This document shows positions 43,431 to 52,002 of a stretch of 64,000 nt of DNA, piece by piece. Below the pieces are notes generated by a model. That model saw only the letters and a list, made by a program, of their open reading frames with translations, was not told the DNA's origin and did not search any database. Origin of the DNA: Rhizobacter koreensis (lineage in GTDB: Bacteria; Pseudomonadota; Gammaproteobacteria; Burkholderiales; Burkholderiaceae_C); the NCBI RefSeq assembly GCF_013366375.1, contig NZ_JABWMJ010000015.1, positions 28,697 through 92,696 of the forward strand, read 5' to 3'. How positions within the stretch are numbered: position 1 is the first letter of the stretch; every line of letters begins with the position of its first letter. The position numbers and the translations under genes are program-made.

Positions 43431-44444
43431 ATGCTGACGCTGCCATCACTCGACGCGCGCATCCCGCACAAGCTGGTGCCGCAGACATCGCGCCGCCGCG
43501 GAGCGGCCTTCGCGAGGACGCTGCTGAGGGCCGGTGTGGTCGATGCGGCTCTCCTGCCCGCCCGACCGTCAGCCGACCACCTCAGGACCTGTCAGTCCGT
43601 GCTTGAGGGCTGGGTGCTCCGAGAACTCGGTGGCCTGCGGATGCTGAGGCCGTACTTTGCGATGCACCTTCGGGATGGGGATGCCGACGCGGGGAGCGGT
43701 CAACAGCCTTCGTGTGTCGTGGAGTGGGGCGGCGAGTCTTTTGGCGTCCGCATGGTCGGGCCTGCCCTCGAAAGCCTGGAGCGGCATCGGCCGAGGCTTG
43801 GGATGACGGTGCTGCGAGCGCTGGAGCGGTGTGCGTGGCGGACGCTCCCGATCTACACGCCGGCGGTCGTCATGGAGTGCGCGAGCGACACGTACTGGTA
43901 TGGGGAGTTCGATGAGGAAGCGGCGATCGAAGAAGCCTGTGGCGACGACGCAGCCGAGCGGGAGTCGATGCGCGAGAGCATGGTGACGCGGGCCATGTTC
44001 AACGCGACGTTTCCGGCGTGGGCGCTCGGTAGTCGAACCAGGTCGCTCGGTCGGCGGACGCTGCGGCAACTGGCCGAAGCCGCAGATGACCGTCGCATCG
44101 GTGACGTGATCGAGTGCGTGCTTCGACTGTTGGCCGTGGACCTGCCGGACTACGACTGGTCCATGCGTGAGGGCCGGTTCGTTGGTTTCTCCGGCGTGCT
44201 GGCCTGGGGGCCGAAGGACGAACTCACGACTCGGGTGCTGGACGACTACGAGCAGATGGTCGGGGAAAGCGGTGACTACTTCGAGCCCTGCGGCGAGGAA
44301 ACCATCGGTGCAGGCGATCACGCGGCCCTTGCCGGATGGTTCGACCGCCTGCGAACGTGGTGTGCAGGCGTGAAGGCACTGGACGAGTTGACCTTCAGGC
44401 TGACCGATGGAGACTGGACGACACAGAAGCGAGGTAGCCGATGA
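43431..44444 (+). CDS. PRTRC system protein F
   Basis: A 337-residue protein of family F: ESMRESMVTRAMFNATFPAWALG and DYDWSMREGRFVGFSGVLAWGPKDEL are family segments. No known catalytic motif. Overlaps protein B as ATGA. It is specific to PRTRC cassettes; its role is unknown. Confidence 0.85.
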   Translation: MLTLPSLDARIPHKLVPQTSRRRGAAFARTLLRAGVVDAALLPARPSADHLRTCQSVLEGWVLRELGGLRMLRPYFAMHLRDGDADAGSGQQPSCVVEWGGESFGVRMVGPALESLERHRPRLGMTVLRALERCAWRTLPIYTPAVVMECASDTYWYGEFDEEAAIEEACGDDAAERESMRESMVTRAMFNATFPAWALGSRTRSLGRRTLRQLAEAADDRRIGDVIECVLRLLAVDLPDYDWSMREGRFVGFSGVLAWGPKDELTTRVLDDYEQMVGESGDYFEPCGEETIGAGDHAALAGWFDRLRTWCAGVKALDELTFRLTDGDWTTQKRGSR

Positions 44445-45196
44445 GTGCGCAGCAGCCAGGGATCAAATTCACAGTGACCGAAGAAGGGCCCACCGAGATG
44501 CGACTTCAGCGCGCAATCCTGGTGTACACCGGCAAAGGCGGCGGCAGCTTCGCCACGGTACACGACATTGCGACGGAGCCGAGCGGCGCGGCGACGATCT
44601 TGCCCGGAAGGCCGATGACCGCGTTCGCGGCCCTGCGGCTCGCACGCCGGCTGATGAAACGTCGCGAGGGCGGCTTCATCCCCGACCGGCTGGTATTCCA
44701 GGACTCCACCGCGCTGGCGTGGTGGGTGCCACCCGGGCGTCGCGCCATCTGGTTCCGTTGCCCCGGGGGTGAACTCGGAGCGGCCGAGCGTTCGGAAGTC
44801 GTGAGTCATCCGGGCCTCGTGTTCTGCGTGAACTCCGAGCGCAAGTGGTACGTCTGGGCGGTCAAGGGCGGCGAGCGGCCAAGCTCGGACACGAAGCTCT
44901 ATCGTGCGCCGTACTTCAACGTCTGGGAGAGCGGCCAGATCTGCGTCGGCAACGTGGAGTTGCCGGAGCGCGCGACGGCCGAGAAGATCGACGCGTGGAC
45001 CGGCGCCTTCTTCGACAGTTGGTTCACACACCCGAACGTGCAGAGCGAACTGGTGGCGTACGTGGGGGGCGTCTATCGGTTCTGGCGCGACATGCTCGAC
45101 GGCAAGCACCCGGAGTTCCCGGAGCGGGTCCTGGTCGACATCGACCGCACGCTCGGCGACATGCTGCTGTCCCGGGCTGGCAAGCACGATGACTGA
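44441..45196 (+). CDS. PRTRC system protein B (E2-like)
   Basis: A 251-residue protein. The C-terminal half carries KLYRAPYFNVWESGQICVGNVELP, which resembles the E2 active-site region; Cys in GQICVGN is the thioester candidate. Family B is grouped with the prokaryotic E2-like families (family D). The N-terminal half is a separate domain (MRLQRAILVYTGKGGGSFATVHDIA). Overlaps proteins F and A by a few bases at either side, so it is tightly coupled. Confidence 0.83.
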   Translation: MSAQQPGIKFTVTEEGPTEMRLQRAILVYTGKGGGSFATVHDIATEPSGAATILPGRPMTAFAALRLARRLMKRREGGFIPDRLVFQDSTALAWWVPPGRRAIWFRCPGGELGAAERSEVVSHPGLVFCVNSERKWYVWAVKGGERPSSDTKLYRAPYFNVWESGQICVGNVELPERATAEKIDAWTGAFFDSWFTHPNVQSELVAYVGGVYRFWRDMLDGKHPEFPERVLVDIDRTLGDMLLSRAGKHDD

Positions 45197-45800
45197 CCCA
45201 CGCGACGCGGCCGTGCAGGCCACCTGCCCTGTGAGGGCGGTGCCACGATACGGCGACCTGCCGATGCATGCCAGCGGGCAGCGCATGCTGCTGGCCGGCA
45301 ACGGGCTGTTCGTTCAGATGAAGACCCCGTGGCTGGACTGCACGACGCGGGTCGCCGAAGTGGGCATGCGCCTGCCATATGGTTCACTGGACGAGACGAT
45401 CGCCTTTGCCTTCGGTGTGATCCCCGTGGGCCTGTTGGAGCGCTTCCTCGAGGAGGCTCGCCTTGCCCTGCCCAATGAGACGGCCGGCGCACTGATCTTC
45501 AACGTGCGAACCGGGGGACTTCGGCTGGCGATGCACGAGGCTTTGGCCGTTGGCCCCGGCCATGTGAGCTACCGGATCGAAGACCTGCAGGACGATGAAC
45601 TGCTGGCCGTCGACCTTCACTCGCATGGTCGCCTGCCTGCCTTCTGGTCGGCCGAAGACGATCGTGACGACCAGGGCGTACGGGTCTGCGGTGTCTTCGG
45701 CAACCTCGATCGAGCGCGGCCGACGGCGCGGTTCCGGCTGGTGCTGAACGGGTTGTTCAAGGACCTCGTGCACCCATGGCAGGTGGCTGGTGACGCTTGA
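45189..45800 (+). CDS. PRTRC system protein A (JAB/JAMM peptidase)
   Basis: A 203-residue protein with JAMM site: Glu in PNETAGALIF, then VDLHSHGRLPAFWSAEDDRDD (HxHG...S..D). It is probably a ubiquitin-like-specific protease. Starts inside the end of protein B (8-base overlap). Second of three JAB-fold proteins in the window (with 6734 and RadC). Confidence 0.87.
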   Translation: MTDPRDAAVQATCPVRAVPRYGDLPMHASGQRMLLAGNGLFVQMKTPWLDCTTRVAEVGMRLPYGSLDETIAFAFGVIPVGLLERFLEEARLALPNETAGALIFNVRTGGLRLAMHEALAVGPGHVSYRIEDLQDDELLAVDLHSHGRLPAFWSAEDDRDDQGVRVCGVFGNLDRARPTARFRLVLNGLFKDLVHPWQVAGDA

Positions 45801-45914
45801 TGCGGGCGGGTAGGTGCACGACGCGCGCGACCCGCGGCAGGGTCTCGCCTTCACCAGCGTGGTTGAAAGCGCGAGGCCCAAGCGGATGATCCTCTGGAGA
45901 GGATCGGCAACGAC

Positions 45915-46721
45915 ATGGAACATTGCATCGCTCGCAGCCTGTTGACCCAGCGCGTCAGGGTCCACCTTGTCGGCGTCGGCGGCAACGGCGCCCAGATGGC
46001 CAACTGCCTTGCAAGGCTCGACATCGCGATGCGGGCCCTGGGCCACCCCTACGGGTTGCATGTCACCGCCTTCGACGGCGATGTCGTGAGCGACTCGAAC
46101 GTGGGTCGGCAGATCTACAGCCCCTCCGATGTCGGCCTGCACAAGGCCGTCGTCACGATCCACCGCCTGAACCAGTACTTCGGGCTCGACTGGGATGCGG
46201 TGCCACAGCACTACGGGCCGGCAGCGGTATCCGAAATCGGGTGCGGGCCGGGCATCGTCATCAGTTGCGTCGACTCGGCGCGCGCTCGTCGTGATCTGCA
46301 CCGGCGCTTGTTCAATCGCGGGGCGAGCGTCGCCTACTGGCTGGACCTCGGCAACACGGACAGTGCCGCCCAGGTGGTGCTGGGCCAGCCCAAGCCCCAC
46401 CCCTTGCCCGAGCGCCTGGAGTGGGAGCGCCTGCCATGCGTGACGGAACTGTTCCCTGAACTTCTGGACGACGTGCAGGAGGACGACACGCCGTCCTGCT
46501 CGGTGCGAATCTCCCTGCGGTCCCAGGGACTGTTCGTCAACGACGTGGCCGTCCGGTGGGGCTCGCAGTTGCTCTACGAGTTGTTCCAGGGGCCGATCCG
46601 GCACCACGGCGTGCTCGTCAACCTTGCCGCGAAGCGCTCCGCGCCGGTCGACGTGAACCCGGCTGTGTGGCGGCGCTTCGGGATACGGCGTCGCAAGCCT
46701 CGGGGCCTCCAGATCGAGTAG
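45915..46721 (+). CDS. PRTRC system ThiF family protein (E1-like)
   Basis: A 268-residue protein with the nucleotide-binding start VHLVGVGGNGAQMANCLARL and then VTAFDGDVVSDSNVGRQIY, the E1-type Asp...Asn...Arg arrangement. It is expected to adenylate protein C. 114 bp separate it from protein A, so it may have its own ribosome control; GGAGAGG is about 12 bases upstream. Last gene of the cassette. Confidence 0.87.
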   Translation: MEHCIARSLLTQRVRVHLVGVGGNGAQMANCLARLDIAMRALGHPYGLHVTAFDGDVVSDSNVGRQIYSPSDVGLHKAVVTIHRLNQYFGLDWDAVPQHYGPAAVSEIGCGPGIVISCVDSARARRDLHRRLFNRGASVAYWLDLGNTDSAAQVVLGQPKPHPLPERLEWERLPCVTELFPELLDDVQEDDTPSCSVRISLRSQGLFVNDVAVRWGSQLLYELFQGPIRHHGVLVNLAAKRSAPVDVNPAVWRRFGIRRRKPRGLQIE

Positions 46722-46937
46722 CGCGCTGGTCGGTGCGCGCCCCGGCAGAAACTGGGGGGTGGTCCGTGCCGAGTTTCGGTTGGAGAAATCCGACCAAGCA
46801 CGGCAGCATGGATGAAGCCGCGGCGCTGACGGCGTTGGCGCTCTCCGAAGGCGAGCAGCGATGGCCCATCGCAGTGACGCGACTTGACCCACGCAGACCG
46901 CGTTCAAGAATGAACTCGGATCAACGACACAGGAAGG

Positions 46938-47219
46938 ATGATGACCGAGACACAGCTGGTGGATGGACTGCAGGTGCTTGGGTGGCTGTTGACGCTGCTC
47001 GGGCAAGTCCAGGTGGCGCGCAAACGCCGGGCCGGCTTCGCCACCTGGATCGTCGCGAACTTGGTGCTGATCGCGCTGAGTGCGCGCATGGGCCTGTGGT
47101 GGAGCATCGGCATGTATGTGACGAACATCGTCGTGTGTGCCTGGTCCTACCGGACCTGGGCCGAAGGCGCTGGCCGCGGGATGCGCACCCTGTTCCTCAA
47201 CAAGCGCTTCTCCGGGTAG
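46938..47219 (+). CDS. Small three-helix membrane protein, PnuC/SWEET-like
   Basis: A 93-residue protein with three hydrophobic helices (VLGWLLTLLGQVQVA, WIVANLVLIALSARMGLWW, IGMYVTNIVVCAWSY). The pattern resembles half of a PnuC or PQ-loop transporter. An ATG at 46941 is equally possible. Function unknown. The helicase gene starts 15 bp later. Confidence 0.55.
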   Translation: MMTETQLVDGLQVLGWLLTLLGQVQVARKRRAGFATWIVANLVLIALSARMGLWWSIGMYVTNIVVCAWSYRTWAEGAGRGMRTLFLNKRFSG

Positions 47220-47234
47220 GGCGCGGCGGAAGCG

Positions 47235-48683
47235 ATGTTGCCGCCGACGCCGGAGCAGCAGCGCATCGTGGAGAGCGGGGCGCGGGCGCTGGTGGTCGAG
47301 GCCGGCGCTGGCGCTGCCAAGACGACGACGCTCGGCCTGTACGCCGGTGCCCGGCCACGGGCGCGGATTCTGTATCTGGCCTTCAGCAAGGCGATCCAGC
47401 TCGAGGCCGCCGGCCGCATGCCGGCGAACGTGAGTTGCCGCACCACGCACTCGATTGCCTGGCGAAAAGCGATCGAACTGTTTGGTGACGAGGCGAGCCA
47501 GCGGGTCGGCAAGACCTACACCTCGTCGGTCGCGCGCGCGTTCAGGTGCGGACCCCTGCTTGCCTCGGGTGCGTTGCAGGCCATCCAGAACTGGTGCGGA
47601 TCATTGGACGAGCAGATCGGCCCGTCCCACGTTCCGGTCGAGATCGCAGAGCGGCTTGCGGATCCGGGCGGTGTCGTCGAACTCGCCCGGACGGTATGGG
47701 CTCGCATGCAGCGGCGGGACGGGGGCGAGCTCAAGCTGCCTCACGACGGCTATCTGAAGCTCTTCCAGATGGACGGGCCGCGGCTGCGTGGGTGTGACCT
47801 CGTGGCCGTCGATGAGGCCCAAGACCTGAACATGTGCACCTACGACATCGTGGGGCGCCAAGGGGGCGGCGTGGTGCTGGTCGGCGACTCGGCGCAGCAG
47901 ATCTTCGCGTTCAGGGGTTCTGCCAACGCGCTGCGCATTCACGCGGCCGACGAACGCCTGCAACTCACGCGCAGCTTCCGGTTCGGCGAAGGCATCGCAC
48001 ACATGGCTAATGCGCTGCTGGAGCATTTCAAGCCGGACAGCGACCTGCGGCTGGTCGGTGGCGGTCCCGTGGCAACGCGGCTGGCGGTGGACACCCGTCG
48101 CGCCTTCGCGGTGCTTGCCCGCACGAATGCCGTGGTGTTCGAAGAGGCCATCTCTTTCCTGCCGACGAACCGGCGGTACCACTTCGTCGGCGGGACCGAG
48201 GCATACCGGATGGAGAAGCTGCTCGATGCCTACTACCTCTGGACAGGTGATGGCGGTCTCATCCGCGATCCGTACCTGCGCAGCTTTGGGACCTTCGAGA
48301 GCCTGCAACAGCTTGCGGGAGATGCCGCCGACGCGGAACTGCGGCATCTCGTGCGGGTGGTCGAGGAGTACGGCGCGCGGGTACCGACGCTGGTCGACCA
48401 GATCAAGTCGCGGCACGTTGCGCTGGACAAGAGCGCGTGGCCGGACTTCGACGGCATCTTCTTCTCGACGGCCCACAAGTCCAAGGGACTGGAGTTCGAC
48501 CAGGTCTGGCTGGCCGACGACTTCATGCGCTTCTTCGAGGAGGGCCGGGAGTTGTCGGTTGACGACGTGGAGCAGGCAGACGTCAACCTGTTGTACGTGG
48601 CGCTGACCCGCGCCAGGCATGCGGTGAGGCTGTGCCAGTCCTTCGAGGATTGGCTTGTGCATCGGAACCTGCGCCCGCGCTGA
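47235..48683 (+). CDS. UvrD/FBH1-like superfamily 1 helicase
   Basis: This 482-residue helicase has motif Q/I PTPEQQRIV and EAGAGAAKTTTL (AxAK variant of the usual GxGK), motif II VDEAQDLN, motif III VGDSAQQIFAFRGS, motif V STAHKSKGLEFDQVWL and motif VI VALTRARHAV. It is shorter than UvrD, with reduced insert domains. It is likely to be a plasmid-encoded repair or replication helicase. Confidence 0.88.
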   Translation: MLPPTPEQQRIVESGARALVVEAGAGAAKTTTLGLYAGARPRARILYLAFSKAIQLEAAGRMPANVSCRTTHSIAWRKAIELFGDEASQRVGKTYTSSVARAFRCGPLLASGALQAIQNWCGSLDEQIGPSHVPVEIAERLADPGGVVELARTVWARMQRRDGGELKLPHDGYLKLFQMDGPRLRGCDLVAVDEAQDLNMCTYDIVGRQGGGVVLVGDSAQQIFAFRGSANALRIHAADERLQLTRSFRFGEGIAHMANALLEHFKPDSDLRLVGGGPVATRLAVDTRRAFAVLARTNAVVFEEAISFLPTNRRYHFVGGTEAYRMEKLLDAYYLWTGDGGLIRDPYLRSFGTFESLQQLAGDAADAELRHLVRVVEEYGARVPTLVDQIKSRHVALDKSAWPDFDGIFFSTAHKSKGLEFDQVWLADDFMRFFEEGRELSVDDVEQADVNLLYVALTRARHAVRLCQSFEDWLVHRNLRPR

Positions 48684-48742
48684 GCACTTGATGTGTGTCG
48701 ACTCGCTCGGAACATGGCTTCGAGGACTTGGAAGGACCCTCG

Positions 48743-49210
48743 ATGTCGCAACCCCTGATCCGTCACCTGCGTCTCTACTGTGCGAGTCCCAACATCAAGC
48801 CGGTTCGGGCCCACGACGGCGTGCTGGCCGTGGCTGGTGTGGTCGAGCGTGCAGCGCTCGCGTGGCTGCTGCTGGTCGACATGGAGCGGTGGGGCCGCAA
48901 TCAGGGCGCCAGCGTGACCAACGCTGTGGACCAATTGGTGCCCGCTGCCCATCGGTACCTGATCGGTGGGTTCGGGATTCCGATCGCCGAGACGCTGATC
49001 GTCGAACTGGACGCCTCGGGTGCCTTCGACCTGGTGTGCGATCGCAACGACGGGATGGGCATGCGGCACGAGCCACTGCACGCCCCTGGATGCGCGGCCA
49101 GGCCGCGGAGTCGCGAGGCCTTCCTCGCTGCAGCAGGGGACATGGGCCGCGCGATGCTTCAGCGTGCGGAAGCCATCGGCTCCGGCGAGTGGGTGGGCGT
49201 CGAGGGATGA
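48743..49210 (+). CDS. Hypothetical protein
   Basis: A 155-residue protein; AVAGVVERAALAWLLLVDMERWG suggests a helical core. AAGGA lies 7 bases before the ATG at 48743. No recognised domain. It overlaps the next gene as ATGA, forming a run of small coupled genes after the helicase. Confidence 0.55.
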   Translation: MSQPLIRHLRLYCASPNIKPVRAHDGVLAVAGVVERAALAWLLLVDMERWGRNQGASVTNAVDQLVPAAHRYLIGGFGIPIAETLIVELDASGAFDLVCDRNDGMGMRHEPLHAPGCAARPRSREAFLAAAGDMGRAMLQRAEAIGSGEWVGVEG

Positions 49211-49533
49211 GGCGTTCGGGACAGTGCGAGACCTGCTTGCGCTGGGTTCGCAGCGGCGGCTTCGTGCTGCCAGCCGTGGAGGGCTGCAGCTGGATCGCCG
49301 GCCCAGACATCGAGGCGCTGCCCGTCGCGGTGACGCTGCTTATGCCGGCACTCGCCCGGATCCTCGCGCGCGAGGGCGCCTGTCCGGGCCACCTGGTGTT
49401 CGATGCGACCAGCATGCCAGACGCCTATCTCTCTCAGAACCTCGAACCCGCTGTCGGTGGACGGACCGGGCTTGAAGGTGCCGAGACAGGTGCGATCCTG
49501 CGGGCAGCAATCGAGATAGGGAAGCCTTCATGA
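49207..49533 (+). CDS. Small Cys-containing hypothetical protein
   Basis: A 108-residue protein starting ATGA-coupled to the previous gene. An N-terminal CETC pair could bind metal. VTLLMPALARILAREGACPGHLVFD follows. No family known. Confidence 0.5.
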   Translation: MRRSGQCETCLRWVRSGGFVLPAVEGCSWIAGPDIEALPVAVTLLMPALARILAREGACPGHLVFDATSMPDAYLSQNLEPAVGGRTGLEGAETGAILRAAIEIGKPS

Positions 49534-49616
49534 CGACCACGAGGACACAGATCACGGAGCGGACGACGGCGCTTGCCGCGGCTCCGAACGCCGTCGATGC
49601 GGGTGACGCATGGTGA
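49530..49616 (+). CDS. Possible 28-residue peptide
   Basis: ATG overlaps the preceding stop (ATGA) and the stop overlaps the next start region, so ribosomes could pass through by coupling. The sequence (MTTTRTQITERTTALAAAP...) has no features. Its main role, if any, may be to couple the genes at 49207 and 49610. Confidence 0.3.
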   Translation: MTTTRTQITERTTALAAAPNAVDAGDAW

Positions 49617-49840
49617 CGAAGTCCCTGCGCCCGGTGAGTCGGGAGACGAGCGCGGTCGTTCGCGACAAGGGGCCGCTCCCGGTGATCGTGACAGTTGTTG
49701 GTGGCGTCATCGAGCTGCGCGCCAAGGGGCTGCGAAGTACCGAGACGCTGGATGTGGCATGGTGCTACCTGACCGCGGTACGTCAGCGGCTTCAGGCGCA
49801 ACGGCTCGAGCGTGCGAAGAGTCGACGGCAACGGAAGTAG
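49610..49840 (+). CDS. Small hypothetical basic protein
   Basis: A 76-residue protein with LPVIVTVVGGVIELRAKGLRSTETLDV, probably a small beta-rich fold, and a basic C-terminus (RLERAKSRRQRK). Lies tightly before the nuclease gene. Function unknown. Confidence 0.5.
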   Translation: MVTKSLRPVSRETSAVVRDKGPLPVIVTVVGGVIELRAKGLRSTETLDVAWCYLTAVRQRLQAQRLERAKSRRQRK

Positions 49841-49853
49841 GGGAGAGCGGAAA

Positions 49854-50426
49854 GTGGTGGTCTGGCCAAGAGGGTCGGTGGCGCGAGGCGTAGCGCTTGC
49901 CGTGGTGTGCGTCGTTGCGCCAGCACTTGCGCAGGAGCTACCGGCCGTGACACACGGCTCGGCAGTGCCCAACGCTGCCGGCGCGGCAGCTCGCACGGGC
50001 CAAGCAGCCGATGTCGTGGTGACCGGCGTGTCCGACGGTGACACCGTGACGGCCATCATCGACGGTCGGTCGATGCGGTTGCGGCTGTCGCGCATCGACG
50101 CGCCCGAACATCGGCAGGCCTGGGGTCAGCGCGCGGAGCAGTCGCTTCGGGAACTGGTCTGGAGGAAGCCGGTGCATATCGAGTGGCGGGAGGTCGACCG
50201 CAATGGAAGGCCCATCGTGACGATGACGGTGGACGGGCTCGACGTCAGCGAGGAGCAGGTGCGCCGAGGCATGGCCTGGGTGTACCGGGCCTACAGCAAG
50301 GATCCTCGCCTGCTCGGTTTGGAGGCGCTGGCACGCGAGAGCCGAGTCGGCTTGTGGACGGACGAGTCACCGATGCCGCCGTGGGAATGGCGACGCCTGC
50401 AGCGCGAGGGCCAGCAGGCCCCGTGA
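49854..50426 (+). CDS. Exported thermonuclease (SNase-like)
   Basis: A 190-residue protein with an N-terminal signal peptide (RGVALAVVCVVAPALAQ). The SNase OB-fold is DVVVTGVSDGDTVTAIIDGRSMRLRLSRIDAPEH, then REVDRNGRPIVTMTVDG and VRRGMAWVYRAYS. The catalytic Arg of RLRLSRIDAPE, the Asp pair and the second Arg are present. It is a Ca-dependent nuclease expected in the periplasm. The GTG at 49854 is chosen so that the signal peptide is intact. Periplasmic nucleases are often found near conjugation functions. Confidence 0.85.
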   Translation: MVVWPRGSVARGVALAVVCVVAPALAQELPAVTHGSAVPNAAGAAARTGQAADVVVTGVSDGDTVTAIIDGRSMRLRLSRIDAPEHRQAWGQRAEQSLRELVWRKPVHIEWREVDRNGRPIVTMTVDGLDVSEEQVRRGMAWVYRAYSKDPRLLGLEALARESRVGLWTDESPMPPWEWRRLQREGQQAP

Positions 50427-50463
50427 CATCGGTGGTGCCGCGGCCATTGACGGGACAACAGAG

Positions 50464-50670
50464 GTGGACAGGAATCGGCCGCCACGGGCTGTGGTCTACG
50501 CCTTGCTCCCCAGGCGGTACTCCATGCAGGCGCTGGCGCTCATGGGGTTCCGGTTCGACCCGGAGATGAGGCTTGTAAAGCGAGGCGCATGTAGGTCGGT
50601 GCTTGCGGAGGCGATTTCCTCGGACGGCGTTACCTGGCGCGTCCGGCCTTTCGTGCGCCAGTGGCGCTGA
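50464..50670 (+). CDS. Small hypothetical protein
   Basis: A 68-residue basic protein from a GTG; MQALALMGFRFDPEMRLVKRGACRSVLAE is protein-like. The ribosome site is weak. Follows the thermonuclease by 37 bp. Low certainty. Confidence 0.4.
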   Translation: MDRNRPPRAVVYALLPRRYSMQALALMGFRFDPEMRLVKRGACRSVLAEAISSDGVTWRVRPFVRQWR

Positions 50671-50751
50671 AGCTTCCCCACACAAGACGATGCCCCGTCC
50701 GATCAATCGATCGAGCGGGGCATGTGAAGACGCCTTGAACCCCAGCGTGAG

Positions 50752-50952
50752 CTACTTCGGGCTCGGACGCTGCGGGAACCAGCGGTGTGCGGCGGGATGT
50801 GGCTGGCCGTCTCGCTCTTGCAGGCGGCTGCGGTAGGCCAGGACCAGGGTGACTGCGCCCCAGATGTCGAGCGCCACCCACGCGAGCGCGTAGGTGGCGA
50901 GGACGGGGTCATGGCTGAGTGCGCTTGCCACCGATGCCAGGAGGTCTTGCAT
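50752..50952 (-). CDS. Small single-helix membrane protein
   Basis: A 66-residue protein with one hydrophobic stretch (YALAWVALDIWGAVTLVLAY). AGAGGAG lies upstream of the ATG at 50952. Its start overlaps the end of the preceding minus-strand gene by 44 bases. Function unknown. Confidence 0.5.
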   Translation of the reverse strand: MQDLLASVASALSHDPVLATYALAWVALDIWGAVTLVLAYRSRLQERDGQPHPAAHRWFPQRPSPK

Positions 50953-51226
50953 GTGCCTGCTCCTCTGGCCCTTGCGAGCCCTGCTCCTCCTCAAGGCTGA
51001 GGAGGATGACGGCCAGGGTCTGGGCGACCAACCAGCCGACGATCACGACGGCCAGGTAGGCCATCGATTCCTTGGCGAAGCCAAGGTACGTGTTGGCTGC
51101 AGCGAGCAGCCAGGATGCCTTCTTCAACGCGTCGGCCGCGGACTTGCGGGCCTCCTTGTTGAAGAAGAGGGTGAGCCTTCGGCGCTGTTCGGCCTTGGGC
51201 GGATGCTTCGTCTTGCGAGTTGCCAT
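50909..51226 (-). CDS. Small membrane protein with basic N-terminus
   Basis: A 105-residue protein: basic N-terminus (MATRKTKHPPKAEQRRR), then a helix (ARKSAADALKKASWLLAAAN) and a membrane span (MAYLAVVIVGWLVAQTLAVILLSL). Start at 51226 has AAGGGA. A radC-type leader hairpin precedes it (51261-51300). It may pair with the next small membrane protein. Confidence 0.55.
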   Translation of the reverse strand: MATRKTKHPPKAEQRRRLTLFFNKEARKSAADALKKASWLLAAANTYLGFAKESMAYLAVVIVGWLVAQTLAVILLSLEEEQGSQGPEEQAHARPPGIGGKRTQP

Positions 51227-51260
51227 GCGACGGTTCCCTTCTTGTTGTGCGAGAAGGCGC

Positions 51261-51300
51261 CGCTGCCCCGACCGGGGACAGAGCGCCCCGCTCGGGTTGA
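51261..51300 (-). ncRNA. radC-motif-like leader RNA, gene 50909-51226
   Basis: Minus strand AACCCGAGCGGGGCG, then TGTCCCCGGTCGGGGCAGCG. It has hairpin GGGG/CCCC followed by GGTCGGGGC, 35 bases upstream of the start. It belongs to the same group as the other leaders. Confidence 0.55.
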
Positions 51301-51430
51301 TGAAAACGCAGGTGCAAGGCACCCGCTCGATGCGCGACCCGCGAAGGTCGCTTCCATGCCGGTCGCAAGGAATTCGCTGTGACGGACGGTCAGCCGCGCC
51401 ACGGTGCTCGCTCGGCCGACCTGGCGAGCA

Positions 51431-51697
51431 TCACGCCGCGTCTTTCAGCGACGCCAGGGTGAGTTCCAGCCAGGGAGCCAGGAAGACCTGGGGCAGGCTC
51501 GGATCGACGGCCGCAGCACGCTGGCTGCTGGCCAGATGCTCCAGCTTGAGCAGCAGAGCGGCGGCGTACTCGGCCACGTCGGCTGCGCACTCGCCGGTGC
51601 TGTTGCGCACCAGTTCGATGTAGTGATCGACCATCGGCGCTGGCGCCCGGGCGGCGTCGAGCTCGATGATCTGGAGGGCTTCGACGTTCATCGTCAT
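51431..51697 (-). CDS. Small hypothetical protein
   Basis: An 88-residue mainly helical protein (VDHYIELVRNSTGECAADVAEYAAALLLKLEHLA). AAGGA lies 6 bases before the ATG. No known family. Confidence 0.5.
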   Translation of the reverse strand: MTMNVEALQIIELDAARAPAPMVDHYIELVRNSTGECAADVAEYAAALLLKLEHLASSQRAAAVDPSLPQVFLAPWLELTLASLKDAA

Positions 51698-51786
51698 GAA
51701 GAGTCCTTCGGGGATGTGCCTCCGCGAGACCTTGACGCCAGCACATCGCGTGCTAGACAGATCGCCAGGTCTTCAAGAGGTGCGAG

Positions 51787-52002
51787 ATGCTGAGGTTGGG
51801 CAAGGCGATCAGGCTGACGAGGGCGGAAGCCGAGCGGCTCGAACGCATCACCGGTTTCCCGGTGGATGGCGTTCGAACGCTCGACGGCCTCGCGCTGTAT
51901 GTCGCGCAGTGCAAGGCCTACTACGCGGAGGACTCGAGGGAGTTCGAGATCCTCGCGTGGCTCATCGACAGAGAGGTGTCACGCTGCCTGGCCGCCGCGT
52001 GA
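51787..52002 (+). CDS. Small hypothetical protein
   Basis: A 71-residue protein (RLTRAEAERLERITGFPVDGVRTLDGLALYVAQ) with AGAGG 6 bases before the ATG. Its end overlaps tail-to-tail by 24 bp with the minus-strand gene at 51979. No known domain. Confidence 0.5.
   Translation: MLRLGKAIRLTRAEAERLERITGFPVDGVRTLDGLALYVAQCKAYYAEDSREFEILAWLIDREVSRCLAAA

Noticed and set aside
46722..46937. Possible gene between ThiF and the small membrane protein.
   Set aside because: No frame with a ribosome site or protein-like composition was seen.
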